Assembly: GCA_019916065.1 (NCBI GenBank)
Contig: JAINTL010000103.1
Span: 1-64,000, forward strand
Direction: 5' to 3'
Source of the DNA: Vitellaria paradoxa
Taxonomy: Eukaryota; Streptophyta; Magnoliopsida; Ericales; Sapotaceae
Length of the DNA: 64,000 nucleotides
Each line of letters opens with the position of its first letter. The stretch's first letter is position 1. The position numbers were made by a program, and so were the translations under genes. The notes beneath the pieces were generated by a model that saw only the letters and a program-made list of their open reading frames with translations, ran no database searches and had not been told where the DNA came from. Shown here piece by piece: positions 33,184 through 43,137 of this stretch.

Positions 33184-33268
33184 CAAAAAAAAAGAAAAAA
33201 AAAAAGAAAAGAAAAAAAAAGAAAGAAAAAAAAGAAAAAAAAAAAGAAGAGAAAAGAAAAAAAAAAGA
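33184..33268 (+). repeat. Purine-only A/G tract in E2
   Basis: A-runs broken by single G, at the same place as the E1 tract. Confidence 0.85.
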
Positions 33269-34134
33269 TTGCCATTTCTTTTTGTTCGTGTAATTCTGGG
33301 ACGTGTGCATTGGATTGTGATTATTGAGAATGTCCCATGAGTCGTTTATTAGTTTGTGAATAAGCTTCTTGTTGTAGTTCTTGTTGGGTTTGGAAAGGAA
33401 TTGGGTAGTTTGGGACTTGTGTGCACTTGAGCATCTTTATCCCAAGACATGTGCTTTGATTTCCATATCCTCCATTGTTAACCATTACCCCTGGCCAAGT
33501 TACAACCAAAACAAAGACCTAATGGATTCTAAGCAAGCAACTCTTATATTTTGCATGTAGTGGTCTTATGTAGGTTGTGTGGTGTGATCTCTTACATATG
33601 CATTGGAACATAGTTATGAGCTGTCCACTTTGAATTTCATTTCAGTTCACTCACTTATTTGTGGGGTTATGTGCAACTAGGTCAGCATCATATGCTAATA
33701 GGTGTGTGTGAACCCTTGATGAGTGAATTCCTTTTTTATGAGTGGTACCTTGTGAGCATTTGAAGTCAAAACCTAGCTCCATTTATGCTCTTGCAACCTT
33801 GTTGAATGAATGAAACAATTTTGCACACATGCTCTTTCTACTTTGATAGTCCATGCATTAATGCTTAGCACTTGGGAATTACACATGATATTTGGGTTTT
33901 GTGACTTGTTAGGCTTGAACTTGATTCATTGTTGATCTTAATCATTTTTTTTAACACTTTGAGACCATACCATAGAATTTTGTGGGTAAATTCACTTCAA
34001 ACCCTCACGAGACCTTACTCGTCCATTAGGGGGAACCTAGGGGTTTAAAGGGCTTGCTGCACGTAGCTAAGTGTAGCCGTGTTTCCAACGAAAAGGGAAA
34101 TAGGATGGTAGTTGCATTTCATTTTAATAAAGGA

Positions 34135-34171
34135 CATTGCTAGAGACTAGCAACGTTCAAGTTGGGGGGTG
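34135..34171 (+). other. E2 pre-LTR stem-loop and polypurine tract
   Basis: CATTGCTAG-AGA-CTAGCAACG (34135-34155) keeps a seven-pair core despite one mismatch. AAGTTGGGGGGTG (34159-34171) then abuts the 3' LTR. Confidence 0.85.
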
Positions 34172-36104
34172 TGATTACACTTGAAAAGTGTAATTACAAA
34201 CTCCACATTTTGATACTCATTGATGCATTTAAGTAGTTAATTTCAAAGTTTTATCGTTATTTTATTATTTATAGTGTTTATTCTCTTAAGTAATTACAAA
34301 CTCCACATTTTGATACTCATTGATGCATTTAAGTAGTTAATTTCAAAGTTTTATCGTTATTTTATTATTTATAGTGTTTATTCTCTTAAGTAATTACAAA
34401 CTCCACATTTTGATACTCATTGATGCATTTAAGTAGTTAATTTCAAAGTTTTATCGTTATTTTATTATTTATAGTGTTTATTCTCTTAATTGCAAGTAAA
34501 AGGGGAAAATACATGAGATTAGCAGTGTTGAAAGTGGCTTCCGAGGAGGAAAAAATAGTCCAAAGTTCAAGATAGTTGAAGTGGTGTGCAGCTGAAGTTC
34601 CAGCTCAACACCTTGTCAGTATTTAGACCATAACTTTTCACTCACAACTCGGATTGACCTGATTCTTTTTGGGTTGGAAAGAAGACTCAAAGGGCTACAA
34701 CTTTCGTGCTTTAGCCGAAGCCTTAATCGATCGTTTGCGAGGTCAAAATCGCAGTGGAATTTGAGGACAGAAAGCTGTCAGAAGCAGCAAACGAGAAGCA
34801 GAACTTGAAGAACAAAGTTTCTGTGGTCCGGACCACCTGCCAAACGGTCCGGACCACAGTGTGTTATGCGCGCGCGGCTTCACTCCGTCTTTTAGGGTTT
34901 TCTTTACAACTTCTTTATAACATCTGCTACATGGCCGACCCAATGAGCCCTAGTTTTAGTTCTACATACTTTAGGAACCTCTTTTTCATATTTTAAAATA
35001 CTTTGAGAGTTTTAGAATAGCTTTTTTGGAGAGTTTTCAATTACTTGTCTTGTTTATGGAGTTGTTCGATGTTTGGTTATTCTTCGCTGCACTGCTCTTT
35101 CATTACGTAGTTTCAGAGTTGCTTGCCATGTAAGTTGACTTTCGTTTCGTTAATTTAATATATGATTTATTATTTTCTAGTGGTAGATCTAATGTTTATG
35201 CTTTCATTTCGTTTAAAATCATGCTAGAGTAGAAACCCTAGTTCTTGATTCACTGAATCAATGAAGGGTGATTCGTTATAAGTTGAGGGATGAACGTAGA
35301 TCCTTCGCATGGGTTTTGAAAACCTATGTGAAGTGATCTACAATTTTCAAATCTGATTTGTTTGTTTAGAAAACTTTTTAACTCGAATGTTTTTATCATA
35401 AAATATTTCCAGTTTTATTTTCCATAATGAAACGTGAGTTTAAAACTGTGTATCGAGAAATTTTGGAATCTATTCACTCCTAAATCAGATTTGAACTCGA
35501 ATGTTTTTATCATAAAATATTTCCAGTTTTATTTTCCATAATGAAACGTGAGTTTAAAACTGTGTATCGAGAAATTTTGGAATGTATTGAAAATATTTCC
35601 CAATCTATAGATCCTTTGACGTGAACTATAGATTGTATTTTAAATCATCCCTTGGCAAAATAACGAATTACCTGGAATTGTGAAAGTTGAATCAAGAACT
35701 CTTTTAAATATTATTGTCTTAAGTTAAATCACTTTTGTTTGAATTGATTGCATTGCAAGTTCTAAATTAGAATAGCTTTTAATTTGAAAATATTCAATTC
35801 CCTTTACATTTAAGTTCAGTAACTTTAAATTGCTAAGTTATTTCAAAGTAGTTTGCATTCTAGTTTAAATATCCCTTTAATTAGTTTGTTTCTTGTTTAA
35901 TCCTTCAATTTGCAATTCTCTTAAATCCAATTTAATTCAATTGATATCTCAATTCACATTTAAACCTAAAATTCATATTTGAACTTAGAAACTGAAACAT
36001 ATAGGCTCCCTGTGGATTCGACCTCGGACTCACCGAGATTAAAACTACACCGCACACCCTTGTACTTGGGGGTTAATTAGCACTGCACTATTCACGAGCG
36101 GTCA
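34172..36104 (+). repeat. E2 3' LTR, with internal triplication
   Basis: It runs TGATTACACTTG to GAGCGGTCA, followed by the TCCAG duplication. It is 198 bp longer than the 5' LTR: a 100-bp segment is present three times (34190-34489) and a 2-bp deletion lies near the end. Confidence 0.96.
34190..34489 (+). repeat. 100-bp x 3 tandem repeat in E2 3' LTR
   Basis: Three essentially identical 100-bp units start at 34190, 34290 and 34390, each beginning GTAATTACAAACTCC. The 5' LTR has one unit. Confidence 0.95.
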
Positions 36105-36137
36105 TCCAGGAGCAATCTGCAGGAGGTTTTATTTCCC
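36105..36137 (-). mobile_element. LINE-2, 5'-truncated end beyond E2
   Basis: TCCAG (36105-36109) is the right target duplication of E2. The rest continues the alignment with LINE-1 (words such as GGTTTTATTTCCCA) and ends at 36137, next to the LINE-2 target duplication. Confidence 0.82.
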
Positions 36138-36610
36138 AAAATGGCTAAAACTTGATGCTCGGGTGTCCGATTACAATGATATTTGTCTTCATTTTTTTAT
36201 TTTTACGCGATCTACAAATCAAAATTAAAAATGACTATAACTTGGCACTCGGGTGTTTGGTTAGAGAAATATTTTTGTTCATTTTCTGTATTTCAACGTG
36301 ATCTACGCATTTAAATTAAAAGTGGCCAAAACTTGGTGGTCGAGTGTCCGATTGCAATGATATTTGTCATCATTTTCTGTATTTTTACGCGATCTACGAA
36401 TCCAAATAAAAAGCGGCTATAACTTGGCACTCGGGTGTCTGGTTAGAATAATATTTTTGTCTATTTTTTGTTTTTCTACGTAATCTATCTATTGAAATTA
36501 AAAAGGGTCAAAACTTGGTGCTCGGGTGTCTGATTACAATGATATTTGTCTTCATTTTTTGTATTTTTACACGATGTACGAATCCAAATTAAAAACGGCT
36601 ATAACTTGGC
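36138..36610 (+). repeat. Dimeric satellite block between LINE-2 and E3
   Basis: About 2.6 dimers in the same orientation, ending in the A-monomer start CGGCTATAACTTGGC. Confidence 0.95.
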
Positions 36611-37578
36611 TTTAACAAAAGAAGAAAAGAAACAAAAAAAAAAAATTTCTCAATCCTTTTGTTTATTTAGTTGTGGGATTTATGTTTTGTAATACGCTTG
36701 CTAAGAGTGTCCCAAGAGTAGGTTGTAAGTTTGTTTATAAGCTTCATGTTGTTGGTTGGGTTATAGAAAGGAAATGGGTAGTTTAGGACTTGTGCATACT
36801 TAAGCATATTTATCCCAAGGCATGTGCTTTGATTTCCATAACTTTCATTGTTTAACCATTACCCATGGCCAAGTTACAACCGGATCAAAGACCTAGTGGA
36901 TTCTAAGTGAGCAACTCTTGTGTGTGCATGTAGTGGTCTTGTGTAGGTTGTGTGGTGTAATCTATTGCATGGCATTGGAACTTTTTGATATGAGCTGTCC
37001 ACTTGAAACTTCAATTCAATTCACTCACCTATTTGTGAGGTTATGTGCAACTAGGAGAGCATTTTATGCCCATAGGTATGAGTAAACCCTTGCTGAGTGA
37101 GTTTCTTTTTATGAGTGATCTACCTTGTGAGCTTTTCAAGTAGAAACTTAGTTTCGATTATGCTCTTGAGACCTTGTTGAATAAATGACACTGTTTTGCA
37201 CACATGCTCTTCCAATTTTGATAGTACATGCATTCATGCTTAGCACTTGGGAATTACACATGATATTTAAGTTTTGTGACTTGTTGAGCCTGAACTCGAT
37301 GCATTGTTGACCTTAATCACTCTTTGACACCTTGAGACCATGCCATAGATGTTTGTGGGTAGCATCACTGCAAACCCTCAGGAGACCTTACTCGTCCACT
37401 AGGGGGAACCTAGGGGTTTAAAGGGCTTGCCTCACGTGCTAAGTGTGGTCGTGTGTTTCCTAAGAAAATGAACATCACCTTAGTTAGTTTTTATTTTGTC
37501 TTATTTTGATTCAAATAAGAGCTTGCATGTTGTGGGTGTTTTTGCACTTGTTTTTGTACCCCATGGTTTAATTGCATG

Positions 37579-37616
37579 CATTGCTAGGGACTAGCAATGT
37601 CTAGGTCAGGGGGGTG
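37579..37616 (+). other. E3 pre-LTR stem-loop and polypurine tract
   Basis: CATTGCTAG-GGA-CTAGCAATG (37579-37599) is identical to that of E1. A modified tract, AGGTCAGGGGGGTG, follows and abuts the LTR. Confidence 0.82.
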
Positions 37617-39711
37617 TGATTAGCTTGCAATATTATACAATTCTACATCCTTTGTGTAAGATAATTACGCATTTATGCTTGTTAATGGCGAGGTATTAAC
37701 TTAATTATCTCATTTCCATGCATTATTTCTGTTTGTGTGTTTTTAGGTAATATAACTTGGAGCTTTTGGCCTAAACAACACCAAGGTTGCATGTGAGAAG
37801 GAGCCAAGACAAGCTAGAATAAAGAAAGTGCAAGAAAAGTCCAAAGACTCCCAATAATTATTCAACTTCCCAAGAGCCATCCCAAGGCATAAGATCGACT
37901 ACCATGGCTGTCAAGGAGAAGGAAATGGTTTGAAGTTCAAAATAGTTGAAGTGGTGTGTGGTTGAAGTTTCAGCTCAACACCATCTCAGTTTTCCAACCA
38001 TAACTTTTTCGTCACAACTCGAAGTGGTGCAATTATTTTTGGGTTAGAAACAAGACTTGAAGGGCTACAACTTTTGTGTTTTAGCTAAAGCCCAAATCGA
38101 TCATCTTGAGGGTCAAAATCGCATCGGAAGTCAGGGATAGAAAGCTGTCAAAGAAGTACTATTCACTATGGTTGCAGATGGGTGCCGCACCTTGACCATG
38201 GGCACTCCACATCATTCACGGGTGCCCCTCAGTGGTCACGAGCACCCCACTCTTAATCAGACGGGCGCTTGCCGAGAGGGGGTTTTGGAGCTGTTTCATT
38301 GAAGACTACATCAAACACCTTGGACAGCTAGGCCAAGGGCACCCCACATCAACCATGGGCGCCCATCACCTTTGACCTTTGATTTTCTTTATGTAAAGTG
38401 ATGTACCCCTGATGCCCTTCATTGTAGCCATATATAAAGGGGATTTTCAGATTATGCTGGGGAGAGCTTTTACATACTTTCTTTTCTTTTCTTTTCAGTT
38501 TTACATAGCCTAAACTAGATTAGGGTTTTGCTTTTGGATTGAAACTTTCAAGTACTCTTTTGGATTATCATTCTCAAACATTCATCAGATTAGGGTTTGG
38601 GTTGGAAGCTTTGAATCGATAGTAGTTCTTCTTGAATACATGTAAGTTGCTTCACATTTAACGATTTCAATTCCAAGTTTAAAGTTTAGATTTATTTCAT
38701 ATTTCTTTTTGTTCGTTTAGTCTTCAATATCTTCTTTTTGTTTTCGCTTTTCGTTTTACGTTAATGGATGATTTACAAGTTTGTTTTTCTCTTCAAAGTT
38801 CACATATGTTAGGCTAGGGTTTATTCTTGGCTTCAAATCATTGAAGGTGGTGTGGTAGTTCGGTGAATTCGAACGTGAAAGAATATTTTTAATTGAAATA
38901 TCTTTTAATCTCTGAATGGAATCTCATAGTAAGCTAGGGTTCTTTTGAAACCTACTCACCCGTGTTGCAACCATAGCTTGGTTGCACTTGTGCACACCAA
39001 GTGTTTAGTTCAATGTCCTGGTGAGTTAGACTCTTATTTTCCAAAACCCAAATTAGTTTTTCTTACGAAATCAATCACCTGTGTTATAACCAAAGCTTGG
39101 TTACGATTGGCCACTCGTGCACACCAAGTGGTTGGTTCAATGGCCCGGTGATTTGGAACCCATTTTCATAAAACCATAACTTGAGGTTTTCTTAAGAAAT
39201 TAGTTCATCCGTGTTACAATCGAAGCTTGGTTACGAGTTAACGCTCGTGCATACTAGGTGTTCGATTCAATGTCCATGAATCTGAAGCTAATTCCAAAAG
39301 CCTCTGCTTACCTTGAGTTCCATAACCTAGGTTTTAATGAAATATCTTCCGACCTAGCAATGCACGTGCGTTTGTTAGGTTGAGTTACAAACACGTTTGA
39401 GTAAACCACTACCCACAACCAAATTTGGTTCGAAGCCAAGATTATTTTAGTTATTTTACTTTCAATATTTGCATTTTAATTTAATATCACAATTCCTTCA
39501 CTCCATCATTCTCAACCCAACCATATTCAAACACCTTGTAAATCTAAAATTAGTTTAAATTAACTTAGGTTCACCTACTAACTAAGACAACAAGTCTAGA
39601 GCTTTTAACACAACCCTCCCTGTGGAGATGACCCCGGTTCTCACTGAGTAAGACTACGACCACCCTCTTGCACTTGAGAGATAGAACTCGAACACATTTT
39701 AGGGTCGGTCA
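37617..39711 (+). repeat. E3 3' LTR
   Basis: It starts TGATTAGCTTGC and ends TTAGGGTCGGTCA. A TATATAAAGG box lies at 38431. Three diverged repeats of about 120 bp (38950-39300) contain the words AAGCTTGGTTACG and CACCAAGTG. The U5 CCCTGTGGAGATGACC block is near 39618 and a CTCT-TGCACTTG-AGAG mini-hairpin is near 39665. Confidence 0.85.
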
Positions 39712-39839
39712 ATATTTGTCTTCATTTTTTGTATTTTTACGCGATATACGAATTGAAATTAAAAACGGCTATAACTTGGCACTCGAGAGCCTGGCTAGAG
39801 TAATATTTTTGTTCATTTTTTGTATTTTACCATGATCTG
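39712..39839 (+). repeat. Satellite remnant between E3 and E4
   Basis: Less than one dimer in the same orientation. ATCTG (39835-39839) is the left target duplication of E4. Confidence 0.92.
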
Positions 39840-41373
39840 TGCTTGTTTTTGCTCAATTACCTCACTCTCAAATGTAAATAAAAATGCAAATTCAGATTTC
39901 TAAAGTGTTGAGTAAGGAAAATCAAGACAAACTCCCCCAAGTGCAAGGTTTCATTGTAGCACAATTAACTGGTGAGAACCAGGTCATATCCACAGGGATC
40001 TAGGGAGCAAAATCATGTTTGAATCAAATGGATTAAAGAGGCAAAACATGGCTCACATGAATGGTAAACATAATTGAAAATCTGGTTTGGAATTTTTGAT
40101 GATTTGGTAATGGATTTTGAAATGAAAACTAAACTTAACTAAAACTTGATATTAAAAAGATGGGCAAGGCAATTCCAATGCCTATCCAAATCAATCTCAA
40201 AATACCAAGAGTGAATAGATCATCAATTTTAGTTGCTCTAATGTTTGGAGAAAACTAATTTCAAATGATACAAGCCATGGATCAAACAAGTGATGTGCAT
40301 AAGCTATCATGAAGACTATAGAAGATCTAACTCTAGCAACTCCCATACATATTTGCAATAAGAGTTCTGAATTAAGCAACTTCTATGAAGTCATTGATAG
40401 AATATGTAAACAAGTGTTAATCGAACATTGAACCATTGATTTTGAAAGTAACGAGATACAACTAAAATTGATAACCAAAGAACTCAAAATTAATCCATTA
40501 AGAACGGCATCTTGGAAATCATTGGACAGGTCATTATCCTTGCCTTAGCCCAAGAAGAACTAGCCGATCATCTTAAGAAAATGAAGAACAAAAATGAAGA
40601 ACAGAGACATGACTTTCAAAGCTGAAAAATGTAATTCTCTCTTCAACTCCAATTGAAATCTAATTACAAGAATGAAATTAATAATGTGCTGTAGAATTCA
40701 AATCTAATTACAATAATCTGAAATTAAAATCAGAATTGAAAACAAAAGAATGGCAGAAAAATCTGAAAACCAGAGAATGAAGAAAGAAGAAGAAGAAGTT
40801 CCTCTTTCGCTACCCTCGCTGCTCTCCTTCTCTTTCCTCTCGCTTCTCTTTCCTCTAACCGAATGTTCTGTCCTCTCGTGGGTGTGGGTCGTGTGATGCC
40901 ATCATTCCCCAGTCTTTCTCTCTCCTCCAGATTGCATCCCCCCCCGAATCTGTAAAAATCATGTGGAGTCTGTTTTCTGCCAACGGTCCTAGTATTCGAA
41001 TACTGCTTGGCTGTATTCGAATATGCATTTCCTCCAGAAATTCTCTGAACTCTTTTTGACAGCATTCGAATGCTTTGGCACTATATTCGAATGTTCTCCT
41101 CCTTCCAGAATTCAACTTGTTCAGCAACTGGAAATTCTTCTTCTGCTCCCATGACTTTACTCAACAAATCCATTTCAACAGATGTGCTTCAGCATCTCCT
41201 TCTTTGCATTCTTAATTTAGCTCAAATTGCTTCTCTTTATGGCACAATTCAACACATGTTCCATATTCTAAAGATGTGGATAAATTCTGCACAAAACACC
41301 TGTCTTATATCAATTATGTCATGTATAAAAGTGTATTTAAGTGAACAAATGTGTAACAACTCAAGCCCAATCA
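39840..41373 (-). repeat. E4 3' LTR (left copy)
   Basis: On the minus strand it runs TGATTGGGCTTGAG to AAACAAGCA. It contains four ATTCGAAT-centred palindromes (40991-41092). It also has the U5 words shared with E1-E3, CCCTGTGGATATGACC and CCTTGCACTTGGGGG, in minus orientation. Confidence 0.97.
40991..41092. promoter_or_regulatory. Cluster of ATTCGAAT palindromes in the E4 LTR
   Basis: AGTATTCGAATACT (40991-41004), TATTCGAATA (41014-41023), AGCATTCGAATGCT (41061-41074) and ATTCGAAT (41085-41092). They repeat in the other LTR at 53827-53928. They lie 280-380 bp from the transcriptional 5' edge of the LTR, so a transcription-factor site cluster in U3 is plausible. Confidence 0.5.
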
Positions 41374-41410
41374 CACCCCCCAACTTAGACATTGCTAGTC
41401 CCTAGCAATG
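41374..41410 (-). other. E4 pre-LTR stem-loop and polypurine tract
   Basis: On the minus strand, CATTGCTAG-GGA-CTAGCAATG (41410-41390) is followed by TAAGTTGGGGGGTG (41387-41374), which abuts the LTR. The stem-loop is identical to that of E1 and E3. Confidence 0.88.
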
Positions 41411-42086
41411 CTTAAGGAAGGAAGGCTACCTTTAAAAGCAATCAACATTTTCATGTTATGAAATTGCACATCTGTGAAAGACACATCTAAAAATAGCATC
41501 TTCAATTCTAAATGGATAATAAGTCATAACCATGGAATGTTACTTAATACATCAAGCTAAGAAATTTAAGCTAACACTCCTAGAATCATGAAATTAGGTA
41601 TGGTATGTGAAATTTGCTAAACACTTGATCCAAGCATGAAAATTCAGTTCTTAACCTGTTAACTCAACATAGATCTCCATAATCAAACTCTATCCTGAAC
41701 TTTGAATCATATTACTTCCCAAAGCTTCAACTTCAAAATCTCACCTTGGAATTCACTCACAAGAAAATGAAGCACACAAGGTTCCCCTCAAGATGCCCCT
41801 TTTTGTAAAGAATAAATGTAAATCAAATTCTAAGAGGGTGCATCTACAAGTCAAAAATGTTCAATCCAATAAAGAAAAGGACTTGGCATAACTCCATGAA
41901 AGAATAGTGCAGTAAGGTTATTTTAGAATTTTCACTATACTCCCCAATTCCTAAATTTCACAATTGAATGATAATTCTTCCAAAGATCAATTAGGACTTG
42001 CTTTTGGTTGTAATGGGGCCATGAGGTTTAATGAGGTAGTTGAAAGGAGGATTAAGGAATTCAAAAAGAATTGGAACACTGAAATC

Positions 42087-42125
<39 letters not shown>

Positions 42126-43137
42126 GAGATGTATCTAAAAGTTGAAACTCATAATCGAAACAGAGTTTTCTGAATTTGGACATCACCATACCCTCTTATC
42201 ATTCTTTTCCTTCCATCAATTTTTCTATCCTCACCCCAAAAATCCCAAAATGTTGGTCATTGCTCTTCCTTAATATTTTCAGTGTATTCCAATCTGTTAG
42301 GGAAGGCTAAAGAGCATTCATAATGGTCAAGGGGATGATGTGGTAAGAATAAAGAAGTATGAATGCTCTAATAAAGCTCAAACTTGGCTCCAAGGATAAT
42401 GTTCATCAAAGAAAAGGAAAATTTTTTTTAAGCTCAACAGATAAGAAAAATGGCCTGATATCATTTCCTTGGTTTCATTTCATTCAACCATAAAAACTAA
42501 GAACCAAGAATCAAGTTCAATTCCTCTACAACTTCACAAACACCCAAAGCAAAGTATTGTAATTGGAGTTATTGAAGAAAATGAAGTACAGAAATGTTTA
42601 AGCTTTTGACAAGCTCTAGAGTAATTGCATATCTCTCATAAACAAAGCTTAAAGGCTCAAAATCTCACTTCAGGTTTAAGTCTCCACTATGGCTGGGAAA
42701 TAATGCAATCCATTGTTCAATCAAGAAACTCATTCACAATTGCCCATGTCTAAGTTGACAAGTTAAGAACTAACTCTATCCATACTAATTCAACCATTAA
42801 GCAAATTAAACATAACAACTAATTCAAATTCCAAACTGAAAACTCAAAATCCAGCAATCAGCATCAAGGTACATTCTAAGTTATAGCTTGTCATGCATTT
42901 AAAACAAAAGAGCTCATCTCAACTAAACAGATCACAACACCACCCCAATGCTCAAAATGGATTTCCAACAAAATATCATCCAAATTTAGAGTTCAAAGTC
43001 ATTCAAATTCAAAATTAACAAAATCAGAAAATAAAACAAAGGAAACTATTTTCTAAGGACAAAACATGGCTTTAAATGTTCTAAGGAATTGCTGTCAAAA
43101 AGTCTAGTCTGACGACAAAGCAAATTGGAAAACTGAA
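41411..43137 (-). other. E4 3' non-coding region
   Basis: About 1.7 kb with no credible frame, between the env-position ORF and the stem-loop. It contains a run of about 35 T (42090-42124; poly(A) on the coding strand). Confidence 0.7.

Larger units (their letters stand above)
31874..34134 (+). other. E2 non-coding region downstream of gag
   Basis: This 2.3-kb region is collinear with 18766-21088 of E1. It includes a hairpin plus G-rich tract (32365-32400), an A/G-only run (33184-33268), and the CTAGGGG/CCTAGGGG words near 34028. No credible gene is present. Confidence 0.8.
26077..36104 (+). mobile_element. E2: rearranged non-autonomous Ty3/Athila-type LTR retrotransposon nested in LINE-2
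   Basis: The element is bounded by LTRs of 1,735 and 1,933 bp and by the target duplication TCCAG (26072-26076 and 36105-36109). It has a tRNA-Asp primer site (27818-27835) and the stem-loop/polypurine tract before the 3' LTR. Its gag-like gene is interrupted by a block of about 2 kb made of a 785-bp LTR fragment and an inverted copy of gag. No pol motif is visible. The 3' LTR alone carries a 100-bp triplication. Apart from that the LTRs differ at roughly a dozen positions. Confidence 0.93.
36611..39711 (+). mobile_element. E3: 5'-truncated relative of E1/E2 (3' internal part plus 3' LTR)
   Basis: The first kilobase (36611-37616) is collinear with E1 20170-21125: an A/G-rich stretch, the CTAGGGGGAACCTAGGGG words (about 37399), the pre-LTR stem-loop (37579-37599) and a polypurine tract. 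A 2,095-bp LTR with its own sequence follows. No 5' LTR, primer site or gag is present, and the left edge is inside the A/G tract. The flanking satellite shows no 5-bp duplication, so the loss is a deletion and not an original feature. Confidence 0.88.

Noticed and set aside
40197..41405. Frames of 60-111 codons in the E4 LTR (and 53033-54223)
   Set aside because: They lie in LTR sequence on both strands, duplicated with the LTR, without recognisable domains.
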